Numbered from the stretch's first letter, positions 46,889 through 60,589 are shown. The stretch: DNA of 64,000 bases from Myrica gale (GCA_963930655.1 OZ005608.1:10230001-10294000); one strand, 5' to 3'. Notes: generated by a model not told the origin, from the letters alone. Made by a program: numbers and translations.

Positions 46889-48283
46889 GGGTAAATTGCT
46901 CCGCACGTCCCTGGGGTATGACTGTTTCCGAATTTCGTCCTCCGGGTTCGATTTTCCCTAAAACAAACCCTAGGGTTTGGCCTTATTCCCAAAAACGTCC
47001 TACCGTCAACTTAATGGACGGAAATGTTGATCTGGCTAACGACGTACACGTGGAAAGTGACAGTTTGATTAAAAAAATATCATCCAATTGTAATGTGACA
47101 CGTGTTAGTAAATAACAATAAAATATATATATATTTTTAAAAAAACTAAAATTAATAAAAAATATATATATTAACAAAAAAAAAGGAAGGATCGGAGACC
47201 CCTGGTGGAGGTCCCCTCCAACTGCCTGACCGCTGGGTAGTCTGGCCGCCCAGCCAGCGGAGGGAGGAGGAATCCCTCCTCCACCCCCGTCGTGGCTCTT
47301 TATATTAGAACAACTAGACTACTGCACACGCTTCATGCTTCGAGTAGGCATCAAATCCTACACGGTCACCAGCACTGGTTGCAGATATATATACTTTCCT
47401 CTCTCCCTTTACCGCCAACGTTCATCTCTCTCAAAGTACCAATCCATGGAGGTCTCATGGGAGCAAAGTGTCGAGATTCCATCAACACCAATATTTACCT
47501 GTTGTTCTCAGTGTATCCCGTCTTTGTCATGCAGCTTGGGTTTACCATGCTCTGTGCTGGCTCACTCCGAGCCAAGAACGCCATGAACAAAATGCTAACC
47601 AATCTGGTCGACGCCGTCGTTGGTAGCTTCTCTTATTATCTCTTCGGCTTCGCGTTTGCGTTTGGTGACGGTTCCGGTTCCAATCCTTTCATCGGTACCA
47701 ACTTCTTTGCTCTCCTTAACATTCCCAATAGCTCTTATGACTACACCTTCTTTCTCTACCAATGGGCTTTCGCCATTGCTGCCGCGGGCATAACCAGTGG
47801 TTCAATAGCAGAAAGAACCCAGGTTCACTGCTTAAATTATTTTCTCCTTCTTCCTCACTGGTTTGTGTATCCCGTTGTGGCTCACTGGGTTTGGTCTTCT
47901 AGCGGTTGGCTCAGTCCTAGTTCCAGTGAGCTACTATTTGGTTCAGGCCAAACTACCTGGCGGTCGGGCCGGTGGAAGGGTCTCCGATCCTTCATTTTTT
48001 TTAAATATATTTTTTTAAATATATTTTTTTATTAATTTTTTAAAAAATATTTATTTTTATTTACTGACACGTGTCACATTACGATTGGATGATATTTTTT
48101 TAATCAAATTGTCACTTTCCACGTGTGCGCCGTTAGCCAGGTCAGCATTTCCGTCCATTAAGTTGACGACAGGACGTTTTTGGGAATAAGGCCAAACCCC
48201 ATGGTTTGTTTTAGGGAAAATCGAACCCTGAGGATGAAATTGGGAAACAGTCATACCCTAGGGACGTGCGGAGCAATTTACCC
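46889..48283 (+). mobile_element. Pack-MULE carrying an ammonium-transporter fragment
   Basis: A 1,395-bp Mutator-like element with inverted repeats of about 310 bp (46889-47202 and 47978-48283), starting GGGTAAATTGCTCCGCACGT and about 90% alike. It has an exact 9-bp duplication TTTTGTTGA. The arms end inward at GAAGGATCGGAGACCC on both sides. Between them is a piece of an AMT1-type gene and no transposase. Inverted-repeat divergence suggests moderate age. Confidence 0.95.
47470..47960 (+). pseudogene. Captured AMT1-type ammonium transporter fragment
   Basis: The frame reads [50 protein letters not shown] and [20 protein letters not shown], then ERTQ. These are the first transmembrane helices of plant AMT1 high-affinity ammonium channels. 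After ERTQ a frameshift and lost bases scramble the next helix, but [12 protein letters not shown] and LLFGSG are still readable. The conserved pore histidines lie beyond the fragment. Roughly 160 of about 500 residues are present. It cannot make a transporter; a transcript could be homologous to real AMT1 mRNA. Confidence 0.88.
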
Positions 48284-48292
48284 TTTTGTTGA
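48284..48292. repeat. Pack-MULE target-site duplication, right
   Basis: TTTTGTTGA, an exact copy of 46880-46888. Confidence 0.95.
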
Positions 48293-48519
48293 ACAAACAG
48301 TATTTTCCTCTGACGTGTCATTACTCCTATCTCACGTGGGTCGTGGCCCCACAAAATCTGAGTGGGCAATCCCAACTCTATATTGAGTTTTTCGTATCAG
48401 TCGTCTCTTCTGTCTACAACAGTCCTTAAACTCTATATTGAGTTTTATTTAAATGAGACAAACATACTAGAAATTGACTCGACAGTGCCTAGAAGTTTTG
48501 ACGACTCCAAATAGATTCT

Positions 48520-51267
48520 ATGCTTTCAGAGCGCAATGAAACAAATTTAGTCCTCATCCCAATGGTTAAGTCTCCCTCCAACATGACTCAGTTCTATCTC
48601 AGCTTGTGTAATGTTATATACAAGCTGATTTCAAAGATTATGGCTGAGAGATTAAAGCAGCACAAGCTCATTTCACCTTTTCAGCTTGCGTTTGTTTCTA
48701 GATGTCAAATCCAAGACAACTACATAGTGGCAGCTGAGATCTTTCATGGTATGAATCATAAAAGGGGTCATAGGGGTTTGATGGTAGTTAAAGCAGATAT
48801 GGAAAAAGGATATGACCGCGTGGAATGAGAGTTTATCTTAAAGGTTTTGGAGAATTGTGGTTTTCATCCTCGCTGGATCATATGGGTGGAACAATGTATT
48901 TCGATCTTGAGTTTTGCTATCATGATTAATGGTAGACCCTATGGTCGTTTCAAACCTTCGAGAGGTATTCGACAAGGAGATCCACTTTCTCCCGCCCTCT
49001 TTATTTAAGTTTCTGAGGTGCTATCTAAACTTCTTTTACGGGAAGAGAGGGAGGGGAGATTGAAGAGCATTCAGTTTGAAAGAGGAGCAATCTAATTTCT
49101 TTTTGCAGATGATTTGTTGATTTTCGCAAAGGCTACTACTAAGGAAGCGGTCCATCTAAATAGGTGTCTTTGAGAAATACATGGTTTGGTTGGGTCAAAA
49201 ATTGAATTGAGAAAAATCAAACATTTTAGCAAAAACTTCAGGGGTATCCAAGTTGGGCGCATCATGGAGATTCTAAGTTTGAAGCAGTTGCCGACTAAAA
49301 CTAAGTACCTTGGGCTTCCTTTACTAATCCCTCGTTCTAAAGCAAAAGTTGTGGCTGATTTAAAATTGCACTTGTGTCAGAAAATCATGGGCTGGAAATT
49401 TACACCTTCTTTCACAAGCGGACGTACGTGCCTCATTAAATCAGTAGCATCAACCCTGTCGGCCTAACACTTGAGCTTTTTTTATTATGCCTAAGAATTG
49501 GTATAAAGAGATGGGTAAAGCAATGAATGACTTTTGGTGGGGCTTCAAGCCCAACAGGACTAGAAACTTGACATTGAGATCATGGTGAGATATCTGTACT
49601 TTGAAGATGGAAGGGGGTTTGGGACTTAGAACGATGAAAGAAGTAAATGAGGCCTTAGTAGCAAAGTTGCTTGGTGTATGGATGCTCAATAGGATTGCTT
49701 TTGAGTACAAATCTTAAAGGCAAAATATTTGGCAACAGTACTTTTGGACAGCAAGGGAGGGTGCAAATGCTTCTTGGATTTGGAAGAGTATTTTACATGT
49801 TCGTGATGTGATTAAGCAGGGCTACTGTCATCAAGTGGGCAACGGTCAAACTATCGCTGTTTGGGACTCCTCTTGGATCCCCTCCTTTCCTACTTTTAAG
49901 CCTCAGCCGAAGGACCCCTCTGTGACTATGGAGAGAAAGCTTATGGTCCAGAATTTGATGGACCCATATATGAAAGCATGAGACTTGTAGAAACTGAACA
50001 CTCTATTTTCAAGAGGAACAGTGGAGGTGGTCAAATTAGTTAAAATCTAGGTAGAGGAAAGGGAAGATGCTATTCTGTGGACTCTTGATAGTTCTGGTGA
50101 TTTTTCTACAAAATCGGCATATCGTGCTGAGTCCAAAGAAGAAGTCTAGCGAATACTATGCAGCAGCAGCAACAATGGAAAGATTTGTTGAAAATGCAAA
50201 TCCATGAAAGACTTAAACTTCTCTTATAGAAGATAATTTGGGAGGTTCTACCCACAAAAGGTAAAATTGCTGAACGCATAGGTGATAGGGAAGCTGACCA
50301 GCTTAAGTGTTGCCAGACCAGTATTGAATCTGTCCATCACTTAATTTTTGAGTGCCCTTTTTCAAGAGTTTTGTGGCGAGAATCCCCTTGGCAATTGAAT
50401 ATTAGTGCCTTTCGGTACACTGTGTGTGAGTGGATTAATGCAATCCTCCACCCGCACTCAATTGGTATTCCCTTGGAAGACCAACTCCATTTCCAATTGT
50501 ATGCTTCTGTTGCCATTGATATGGTCTGGATGGGAAGAAATAAGGCTACGCATGACAAAAAGAGTCAAGACATGAAAAAGTTGGCTGATCAAGTGAAGAA
50601 GGTGAGTAATGAGCACTGGACAACATGGAAGAATAAGCATATGGAAGGAACTATATCAAGATGGAAGCCAACCCCCAGAACACTTTATTAAAATCAATGT
50701 AGATGCAGCTGTTTAGGATAATTTTACACTTGCAGCTGTTGTTCTTAGGGACCACAAGGGGGATTTCAAAGGAGCTGCTACAACACTCCTGGTGCCTCTC
50801 CAACCTGCTGAAGCGTAAGCAGGGGCAGCTCTCTTTGGTGTTCAAGAAGCATGGCAGAGAGGATTTCGACAAATTATTTTAGAAGGTGATGCGGCCACAG
50901 TGACGAGAGCCGTAAACAGTTACCCCAAAAGAAGGGACTGGAGCATTCATGATACAATTGGGGTCCTAGCTAAGTCTCTCCATCGAATGCAGCAATGGAA
51001 GGCGGTTCATATCAGTCGAGGTGCCAATATATTCGTGCACCAACTTGCTCGTTGGGCTGCTTCTAGAGTGCGTTCTGGACGCTACCCCTTGTTCCTGAGC
51101 TTTTGGAAGATCTATCCTGGTTATATGCTGGTGTAGATTACCCCATAGTTGAGTCTGGTTTTTAGTTCAGTCGTAGGGCTTTCGTTTTCTGCTCTTTGTG
51201 AATGTTGTAGTGCATCGTTTTCGTTTGTTTCTTTAATAAAGCTTAGTAGTTTCTGATTAAAAAAAAA
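48520..51267 (+). mobile_element. 5'-truncated, decayed L1-type LINE
   Basis: The plus strand reads reverse transcriptase ([33 protein letters not shown] near 48970, FADDLLIFAKA near 49105), then zf-RVT debris (50050-50350) and an RVT_3 RNase H (INVDAAV, GDAATVTRAVNSY, NIFVHQLARWAAS; 50690-51090). It ends in TTTCTGATT plus a run of A (51259-51267). Stops after KGYDRVE and elsewhere, and several shifts, show it is dead. The element begins just before the reverse transcriptase palm, near 48520. No target duplication was found. Confidence 0.92.
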
Positions 51268-51503
51268 GACATTCCTTGATCATGCACCATAGGAACTAAT
51301 TAAAGGCTGAGTACAGACCTTGAGAAGAGCATGTCTGTAAGAGTGTAAAATGATGACTCAGAGTGTAAAATGATGACTCAAGATATACGTTCTGTAGAGC
51401 TATTCCATAAATACATTGCTCCAAAGCATATATCCAAACTCCAAAGTATTGTAGTTCTTAATTATGCTTTATGTAGCAAGGAGCATTACAATATGTAGGT
51501 CAT

Positions 51504-51711
51504 GTTTGCAAACCAAATGTTTGTTCAAAATTTCTCTCCATTCCAAAATTTTGGTCTGCAAACGTAACTGACTCAAAAATTTTGGTCAAAAAAATAATTT
51601 CAAAATAATCTCTCTTTTTATCAAATCATCTCAAAATCCAATAAAACTCTAATCCATCTTAATTTTTACAACATTCCCAAATTTTTATGAGCATTTTGGT
51701 TTGCAAACATG
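51504..51711. mobile_element. MITE with TGTTTGCAAACCAAA ends
   Basis: Perfect inverted ends TGTTTGCAAACCAAA near 51508 and its reverse complement near 51696, about 200 bp apart, with CAAAATTTTGG inside. Lies between the LINE and the 3' end of the O-methyltransferase gene. The target duplication is not resolved. Confidence 0.7.
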
Positions 51712-52038
51712 TACGTACACGAGGAATTGTAGATGCTAGCGACTACACAAAAGAGGCAACAACCTGTACCTGCTAAAGAATCACAAAATAAAATGTATGT
51801 AAGCGTCAACCTGCCTCTACAATAGGGTGAAAACCAACTTATAGTCCACAAATCATTCTTCATTGCATGGAAAATTATACATTAATGTTCAATAATCCTG
51901 AAGCTACCTAACTAAACTATTGTTGAAGCAGCATCGGAAAGATCACTTACTCAGCAAGAGCACGAGTTTTACTTGAGCTTACATCATAAGCCACTTTCAT
52001 TGCTAAATCAAGAGTATCATCGGCTTTGCTCTATAATG

Positions 52039-55000
52039 TCATCTCTTTTGGCATATTGTCATGCCATCTCCAATAGGTACCTAACACTCAAGAAAAAAGT
52101 TTAGGGTTATGGGTCAATGCAAAGGTGTCTGAACAGCTAGAAAAAATATTGGCTGAAATTCCAGACCTACCATACTAATGTTTACACGCTTGTCCTCCAA
52201 TAGACGTTCGTTGAAATTCCTAATGCTAACTGTCTTAGCATCATTTACCTGCTCAAAAGAAACTTTGAAAATCAATCCAACACATTTCCAATGGACAAAC
52301 TTATAATGCAAGCCATTGATTCACCAGTGGGTCAGCAACTTTTCCATGCCAAAGGACATTATCAATCACGATGAGACCCCCAATCCTCACCTGCAAAAGG
52401 AAACTAACAACTGAATCCTTACCGTGCGCATGATAATCAATAAGAAAATATGTCAGCAGAATCAAACAGGGTGGACAAATGGATTTGGAACACATTAATT
52501 GGCCATATCATTTACTCTTACCAGTTGAAGAAGCAGCTCAAAGTATTCCTGATTCATCTTCTTCTCAGCATCAACAAATGCAAAATCATACCTGAATGAA
52601 AAAGCAAATAAGTTCCAGAGCAGTAATTTGTTATTTGTCTCCCTCATACGCAAAGAAACGAGTCAAAAACTTCTCACACCAGAAACAAGACTCATTTTTG
52701 GGTGAAAGGGCGTAGCAGGACTCCAAATGTATGGGTACAACATGTCCACATGATACTTGGACTTGATTTTTACTAGAAAATTTCTCTATTATTAATACGC
52801 AATAACTGCAGAAGAGTTTGGAAGTGGGTGGGAACTTCTATTGGTTTATACAAGCACCCAAAAACCAAAAAAACCGAAAAAGAGCTATTGGGAAAAAAAT
52901 GCGTCCCAGTTTTAACCATCTTACCACATTTACCTGCAAGCTTCACCATTCAGAATCAGTGATTTTAGGGCATCAGCTGCAAGTCCATGTTTAACATCCA
53001 CCTAATGAAATCAATTGTTTCAGTATATACATAAGTAGTAAAGAAATTGGACTATCTGACACATTAATGAGAGAAATGCAGAATGCATATAAAATCCGCA
53101 AATATCGGGGGCAAAATAATTGGGATAGCTTGATCTAAAACAGGGGAGACATAATCGCTGTATAACTGCAACAAACACTCATGATACTAAATACTAGCAA
53201 AATTAGTAGAGACAAATAATACCTTGTGCAAAACACCAGCTTGCTCATAATACTTCTTTGCAATCTCTAGAGACTTGGCATCTCTTTCGCAAGCAACTAA
53301 ATGACCTGATTCTGGTAGGACTAATGCAATAGCCAATGACGAGTACCCCTGAATATATTGTATACAATGCTAAGATTTAAGATCTTAAGTTGCTACCACA
53401 ATAAACTGATAGAAAATAAATCTTTGATGAAACCTCTAGTTCACACAAACAAAATCTAGTTTTCCTCTGGGTAGTTGAAAAAACATGAAATTCAAAGATA
53501 GAATATAGCAAACTTGTCAAGAAAAATCTACAAGAGAGGATATAGTAACAAGAATTAGAGTGCATTCTTCATTAAAAAAATGACATATAAAAGCCTGATA
53601 AGATGAAGAAAAGGAAACAAAAAAGAGGGGATAGGACCAATCAGATGGCAATTAATATGTTGGGAGGTCATTTAACTTGAATGATAAAGGTTCTTCAAAG
53701 TACAATTTTGAAAATAGTTTTACTTTCAATGGGAAAAGGAGATGGAGAAAAAGAAGGAAAAATGTTTCACATTGATGACAACGATGATGATCATAATCAT
53801 AAGAATTACAATAATACCAATGACAACAACAGAAGTAGCATTAATAACAGCATTTATAAAATTCCAATTCCAATTGCCATTACAAATGTAATGAGTACTC
53901 GTAATTAAAAATATTTCAACTAATATAACAACAAAAATCATAATGATGATACCAATACCAATTGTAATAATTATAAGGGAAAATATATATACAACACAGA
54001 AGGATAGGGAGCATGCAGAAAATATCGCTAGTTACTTCACCGTAATATATCACCTCACTAAAATCCCTTATTGAGACTTTCTATGTCTAAATTTCCAGCC
54101 CTAAATATACAAGAAGAGATCTGGCCTTATTCAACACGATTTCAATTAATAAAAATGCGTTAAATAACCACCTTGACATGACAGAATTAGCTTGGATACC
54201 TCTAGTTATTGAAGACTCCTGAATTGTGACAATAAGTTTGATGAATAAAAGATTTTAGCAAGGTTTAACAGTTTAAAGCTGGGAATGGTGTTGTTATCAA
54301 TAATGCATATTTTTCTCTATCTGAAGAGTGCTGTAAATGTTGAGTGGAGCCAAGACAGTAAGCATTAATGCAATAACTGACTTTCAGGGTGTTAGGTGGG
54401 GCAGTAGCTTCTTTTACCAAAAAATGGAAACCCTTGGGTTTGGGGCGCTAATGGAGTAAGTCAAGACTTACTTTGAGGATATTTTGGCTCCTGATGAAAG
54501 CCTAGGATTTGGATGGAGGAAATAGCAGATTAGTTAATTTATTTGAGAGAGAAAGGTACCAACTTTGATGAATGTTTGCTTCCCTTCCAGGAAAGAATGA
54601 GATTTTTTGGGTAGTAGTGTCCAACACAATAAAGCTCATGGTCAGTTGGCTTTTGGAAGTAAAAGCCGGTTTAGGAAAGTCAATGGCACAAGGGCCAACG
54701 ACTGAAAAAAGGGGAAAGGAAGAAACCATTTTAGAAGTTGGTTTCCATGTATGCAAAGGAGAAAAGTTACAGTGCTGGTTTTGACCTTGGTAAGTGGCAG
54801 GAATTTATTGCGAGTAACTGAGAAGAAACAAGAGCCTTTTGCTTAGGAGAAAGCACAAGGTGGGAAAAAATATTGTTAGGAAAGTAAGTCCATTGTAACT
54901 TCTGAAGAGGTATCTGCTTCTGTTGTCACAATTGTTGGCATAGATCCCAAGTGTATGGGGCTTCGGAGTTTTTGTGTCATTCATTTGCTTTGTGGTTGGA

Positions 55001-57568
55001 TTGTGTTCTTAGTAGTTAGAATATTTTTTGAGATAGATAGAAAGCATTTGTTGAGTTTCTTATTCTACAAAATAATTTAGTGCAGCTATGCAGGGCAGAT
55101 TTGGGATCAGGTCTGTTCCAAATTCGGACATAATCAGTAGGTTGTGACACAATATTATTTCCATCAGCGGCAAATGGAATTCAAATAGAAAATTTGATTC
55201 CAAAGCGTTCTCTGTTGGTCTATTGGGTCAAGTGCTGTTTTTTTTTCTGGTGGTAACTGGTTTAGAATAACAGTATCTTGACCTATTTATATAAAGGGAA
55301 CATGACCTTTTTGTAATGCCTTCTCAGCCAACTTCTTCTGTGGGACAACTAAAAATGTTTGCAACACAGTAATTTGTGAGAAGTCTATTGTTCAGCATTT
55401 TTCTTTTGGTACGTATGAGCATCCTTGTGCAGTTCCAACAAGGAAGGTGCAATTCCCTACAAATATTGAGCATACACCGTCTTACCTAATTCTGTTCCAA
55501 ATTCTTGAGCATGCATACTTCAGATATTCCAGTTCATTCCACTACTTCACATTGAAGTACTTTGGACTTTGGCTTACACAGGTACATGCAGCAAAGTAGG
55601 CTAGAGAGATTTAAAAAAAAAACTCTTATGGTGTTTGTGCGTCACAACATGATAATGAGAGATGTCAGCCAATAACTTGCATGATTGGAAGAAAAACGGT
55701 GAGTGGTCTGTTGAAATAGAATCAGTTAAATAGAAATAGGCATACATACAGTATAAACACCAACTTCAATACACCGCTCTGCCCCAAGAATCTGTACAAG
55801 CATTGAAAGGAGCTGTGCTTGATCAGGAGACACCTGTTAAGAGAACAATACAATCTCAACACTCGTGTGCACATTGTGGGACTAAAATCAAATATGCGAC
55901 TTTAGATACGAGATTAGACTGAGAGAAATCGATTGTTCTCTGGATGCAAGGCCTTAAGTATATGTGCACATATATATGAAGATATACGATTTTAAGCTAC
56001 TTCTCGAACTAGATATTCATCAATCATTAAACTCCTCTGGGACAATGATCGAAAACATTGTAAATCAAACCCAACACTTCCCAAATTGTGTAATAGAAGT
56101 ATAAGAGTTTGACATCCATCAAAATAAAATACTTGAATACTAATGTAATAAAAGGAACATCACATTCTGCAACAAAGGCACGCTATTAAGATGCAAGGTA
56201 CTTTCAACAAAAACATCCTCATCTGGAATTCTGTTAGTGCCAACCCATGCATTACTACAACTCACAATGAGTATTCTATTGTGTCACAGAAGTTTCCAGA
56301 AACATAGATTTCCCAGAGAAAATAAAGACGCATAATTTTCAGTTACGCTCTAACAGCTGGAGATCCATTCTTTCTCTTCTTCACCAATCGAGAAAACTTG
56401 TGGCCCAAAAGCCAGTTTGAATGTCAAACCAATAAAAAAGAAAGTATCTAAAAGACTTATCTCCAGAGCCAACCAAACTCTCATATTAAAATGTGCACAA
56501 AACTTGTGCATACAAGAATACATAAATTGGGAAGATCTTTTAGATATAAAAATGCATAGGTCAAGTCATCAGAAAGTAAGAATACTTGAAAGACGCATTA
56601 GAACATACAGAACACATGTAAACACACACAAGAAGCATAGACATATATGCACATACACAAAGATGTGCCTCCTGTGGGGAAAGTTTGCAGCTAAAATGAA
56701 GTTATTTACCAGTAAAGGAAACAGACTTTTCTGCATTCTAAAACAAGGGCTCCATTCCTTCATGTTCTAATCTTTTCAATTGTATAGGAATATTGCAGTC
56801 AATAGCAATTGTTTTTATGGATCTGGTATTGATAAATATGGTGGTTGTAGAGGAAATACTCACATCTAAACCCCAATAAAATTCCAAATGGAGAAGTAGA
56901 AGGGGCCAGAAACCTGTGCATGCTTTAATAAGCTAGATGTATTCTATCACTGCCAACAACTCTGCATCATGCATTCAGAAATACAATATGCAAAGCAGAA
57001 AATAGTACCTGCATCTGACTACCGTGCATAGAGGCAGTCTCCTCCCGAAGTTGCCTTAGAATCTGAAATGGGACCCATAGAGAATTGCAACAGGCAGACA
57101 CAGAGAAACTAATGTATATAACATACACCTAAACATATGGGTGCCCATATATGAGTGGGTGGTCCAAAGACAGATAATATATCTTATGAGTAACGATATG
57201 GATTAAATAGGCAATAAGTTTGCTACCTCTGGCTCTCGAACGTTGGCAAGAACGTATTCATAAAGGTGTGGAGTAACACTAATAACCTGCTTATTGCCAT
57301 ACTTTGCATCTCTGACAACAACAAATGCATCGGTGGAGCCACTTTTTATCAGCTGGTTTGACCTGCTGCTGCATGTTCTTATAACAAAAGAACGACTATT
57401 GCACCTCATGGAGGAGGCTTTGACTGCTGAAGCAGAAACACTAGCAGTTGCAGATACTGAGTGGAGGTCTAGCATTAGTTGCCGATATCTCCTCGGGAAA
57501 GCCACATGTCGAGAGGCTAACATAGGCCAACAGCGACGATGCACCCAGCTTATGCTGCTACTCGCCAT
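52039..57568 (-). CDS. SAM-dependent O-methyltransferase, CCoAOMT-like family (complete, 9 exons)
   Basis: Class-I methyltransferase fold of the caffeoyl-CoA O-methyltransferase family, closest in memory to Arabidopsis At3g62000/At3g61990. Exons in coding order: 57227-57568, 57009-57062, 55750-55833, 53223-53348, 52934-53001, 52522-52591, 52325-52390, 52171-52248, 52039-52080. All sites are GT-AG, phases agree, total 930 bp or 309 aa. The first 70 or so residues are Ser/Arg-rich with few acids, like a plastid transit peptide. SAM-binding and catalytic blocks: CIEVGVYTGYSSLAIALVLP (motif I), LVACERD, YDFAFVDAEKK (metal-binding Asp region), GGLIVIDNVLWHG, and the end SMVPIGDGMTICQKR. No lesion seen. 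The substrate is not predictable; this clade is distinct from lignin CCoAOMT. The ATG at 57568 is the first in frame. Confidence 0.93.
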
Positions 57569-58921
57569 TCACGAACTAAAGCTGTGGTAATATGGCATCT
57601 AACGAAAACTCCACCGAAGACGAGGTATCTACACCAAGAGAAGTGGACAACACCGATAGTCTACGTCGAGTAGTCCGCACATATCTAATGTGTTATTAAA
57701 TACTGAGAAGTTACATCTAGTACCTAAGCTAACTGGGAGTTTTGGACTAAGCCTAGGACTTATCTTCTGTTTCTTCTAATCATCAAAAATAGATTAGAGT
57801 CCAAGGTAAGTGTTACCACAAAGTAGACAATAGCAACAATATTCTCATAGAAACCAATAATATAGACTCCTCCGTCAAGAACATGTATTCACTCCAAACG
57901 CAAAGCAAGAAATACAGGACAAGATGATTGACCTTTTTTTCCTCTCGGACTGACTAACTAGGACGAACTGGGAACTGCAGTATACGGTACAATATTTTCG
58001 TATTTTCGCTTATGAAATTAATCAAGCACCTGAGAGATGCAACTCTAACTTTAGAATAATAATGAGAATTATTCCAAAGCCAAGATTACGTTCTGGCTAT
58101 CTATAAAGGATTGAAGAAACGTACAAATTGGAAGATTCCACCAGTTCTGAAGCATTTTATATTTCCCTAACAGGAGGAAGAACTCAAAAAACTAGAACAT
58201 TCATCAAATTCAGAAATTGTAGCCTTTTACTCCTTAGAACAGTCGCATCCGTGGTGCTACTACATTCATCTTAAGCTTAAAGAGAAAGAACAAGAGAAGT
58301 CAAATGCAACATTACCTCACGAGTCGCGACGACAGGATAGAGTACGCACTCTTTAAAGAATCGGAGTTTATAGATATACATAAAAGGTGTTTTGTTCGTG
58401 GAAATACGAAGGTTTTGGATATTTTAGGTCATGAAATTTGTGAAAAAGCATAGTATTTTATAAAAAGTAAGAAGAGAAAAGATTTAATTGAATAGTATAA
58501 TATTATTTTATAATTTAATTAGAATAGAAGTATTATTTTATAATTTTACGAGAATAGAAGTATTATTTTATAATTATTTAAAAATATATTGAGAATCGAA
58601 GAAATCGAAAACAAACCCACCATTTTAAAAAATTCGACTGGGTTTTTGAACGGGTCAGTTTCAAGAGTTGGTCAGTCTTCATATTTGATCCTTTCATCTG
58701 GAGTCGGATTTAGGACTTGAACCGAACCAAGTATTCGTTTTGTATTTTTCCTAAATGAACCGACCCAAGTATTCCCATATATTTTAATGAGTCTGAAAAT
58801 AAGGAAAAAAATTTGCAAAAAGATTACAAAGAACTACCGCTACCCCTCCCCACATCGTAACATCCCATAAGTTATTGTTGGGAAGAAATATTTTAAGATT
58901 TTTTTTTTCTTATAGTTTAAA
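57569..58921. promoter_or_regulatory. Upstream region of the O-methyltransferase gene
   Basis: No gene visible. The first few hundred bases should hold its promoter and 5' untranslated region (minus direction). AT-rich near-repeats of ATTATTTTATAATTT (58500-58580) and a GTGTTTTGTTCGTGG segment (58387) reminiscent of MITE ends are present. Confidence 0.4.
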
Positions 58922-59159
58922 GGGAGAGTTCGTACGAAGGAGGAAGAGGAGAATGAGATGAAGTTGAAGAGTTTGCACCCCTTGTTTCGATTTTGTGATA
59001 TTGAGCTCCAAACTTCTGATTTTCATGATTGTCACCCCGATGTCAACTCCTCCGTTAAGACTAACAGTAATTTGCCCACGTGCCTCACTTATGTTTTTTT
59101 ATACGTTTTACCCTCTTTCCATGTCTTTTCTTCCCAAACTGCATCTCCACCCCAAAACC

Positions 59160-59581
59160 TGCAAGTTCCATGGGCTGTTTGAGAGCTTCCAACCAGCATA
59201 TTCCGCTTCCTCCACCTCCTCCTATGAAACACAACTAACCTGGCCCTCCGGTAGTTCAAAGTCAGACCCAGGAACATCATTAGCATATTCCACGTATATA
59301 GGCTTCTCAGAAGCTGCTTTCCAAAACAGTACTTCTACAACCAATGGTGAAACCTCCTTAGTCGTTCCCAATACACTCCAGGCAAAAGCTTTTGACTTAG
59401 ACTCAAACTGTTCCAATGTATAAACCTCTCCACTTTGCCATACTTGCTTATGAACACCTGAGTGCAGAGTTTGCACAGCCCCTTTTGTTCTCTTGACACT
59501 CTGACCCAATTCTTGGTGCCTCGTAGTAAACACAGCCCGAGCCTCCCCCTCCTTCCCACTATCCCCGGGACCCATTTTCAA
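59160..59581 (-). pseudogene. Captured ELF6-type JmjC histone demethylase fragment
   Basis: Minus-strand reading gives EARAVFTTRHQELGQSVKRT, HKQVWQSGEVYTLEQFESKS, KEVSPLVVEVLFWKAASEKP and VEYANDVPGSDF, then PEGQ at a GT donor, and further on AGWKLSNSPWNLQ at another donor. These blocks lie between the JmjN and JmjC domains of plant ELF6/JMJ proteins (H3K27 demethylases acting on flowering genes). The catalytic JmjC domain (HxD...H) and zinc fingers are absent. The interval between the two exon pieces is shortened. It is non-functional but long enough to be homologous to real ELF6 transcripts. Confidence 0.85.
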
Positions 59582-59614
59582 TGAAGAACAAAAACTGGAC
59601 GAAACATGAACTCG

Positions 59615-60120
59615 CTACTGGACGTAACGTGTCCAAGCTTCTCCAAGAGCTCGTCTTACCTTAGTTTCATCCCCAGTTCTATCGACATCCATAGCTCTCT
59701 GACGCAATTCACTAACAGCTTCAGCTTCTTCCCTGTCTTTCACTTCCTCACTTTTTGGACTATCCAACACGTGTATTCCCGACAACGGTAGAATATTAGA
59801 AGACGATCTGAACTTCAAAGCCTCCCAGGCCGCTGAAGGTATGGAGAAGTCTTCGGGCCCGGAGAGCCCCAACCTATGGCATATCAAATCTATTTTGCCG
59901 TCGATTCCTTCTACTCGGAAGCTCATGCGGTCTGATAAGTCAAGGGATCGCGTGTGGAGAGAAGACGACGTAGACTCGTCCGAAGAGGAAGACGAGGAAG
60001 CAGCATCATACTCGATGTGCTTCGCCGCATTGCGGCGAGCGTCGGCTTCCTCGGTTTCTTCCTCCGATCCATGCATCTGTCTCTGACGCTAGAACAGAAA
60101 AATTGAGGTAGGTGATGCAT
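59615..60120 (-). pseudogene. Captured MEKK1-type kinase N-terminal fragment
   Basis: Starts ATG 60120 (MHHLPQFF, then RRKKPRKPTL), then after a frameshift near 60030 continues RRNAAKHIEYDAAS, a serine run, TRSLDLSDRMSFRVEGIDGK, GLSGPEDFSIPSAAWEA and RSSSNILP. This is the regulatory N-terminus of plant MEKK1-type MAP kinase kinase kinases. The kinase domain is missing; the frame ends at TAG near 59617. The N-terminal start codon and much of the first exon are preserved, so a promoter piece may have been captured too (60121-60300). Confidence 0.75.
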
Positions 60121-60589
60121 AGAGAGCTAACCCATCTAAGGTACACTGCCACCAGATTTTTTTCTTTTGGTTAAGTAAAGCAGCAAAAAGCTCGAGAAGT
60201 TAAACACGGTGTCGCGTGGAACGTAGAGTAGATGACTGGGCCTGGGATTGGAGGGGATATTTTTTATTTATTTATTTTCTTTCTTCTCTTTTGGGCTCCA
60301 ATCGAGCAAAGAAAAAAAACAGATTCCTCTTAAAAGTTTACGCCCGACACCCACGTAAGATACAAGACAGGCCTCCGACGTTGATTCTTTCGTGCCTGAG
60401 GTATCCTATGTATGTAACGCGGTGAACTCGCTGGCATACGAGGCCGAGGCTCGTCTGAGGGAAATCTGACGGGTCTGGCAATTTGAGTGTTCCCGGAGGA
60501 GCAAATGATAGCGTGGTGACAAGCCACATAGGAAAAAGACGGTTGCCAAGAAGACTCTGGGTTCGAGATCGAAGTCAACTACTGCTAAT

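Noticed and set aside
47292-48035. 247-residue ORF as a working ammonium transporter
   Set aside because: Begins inside captured flank, is frameshifted after ERTQ and covers under a third of AMT1; enclosed by MULE ends.
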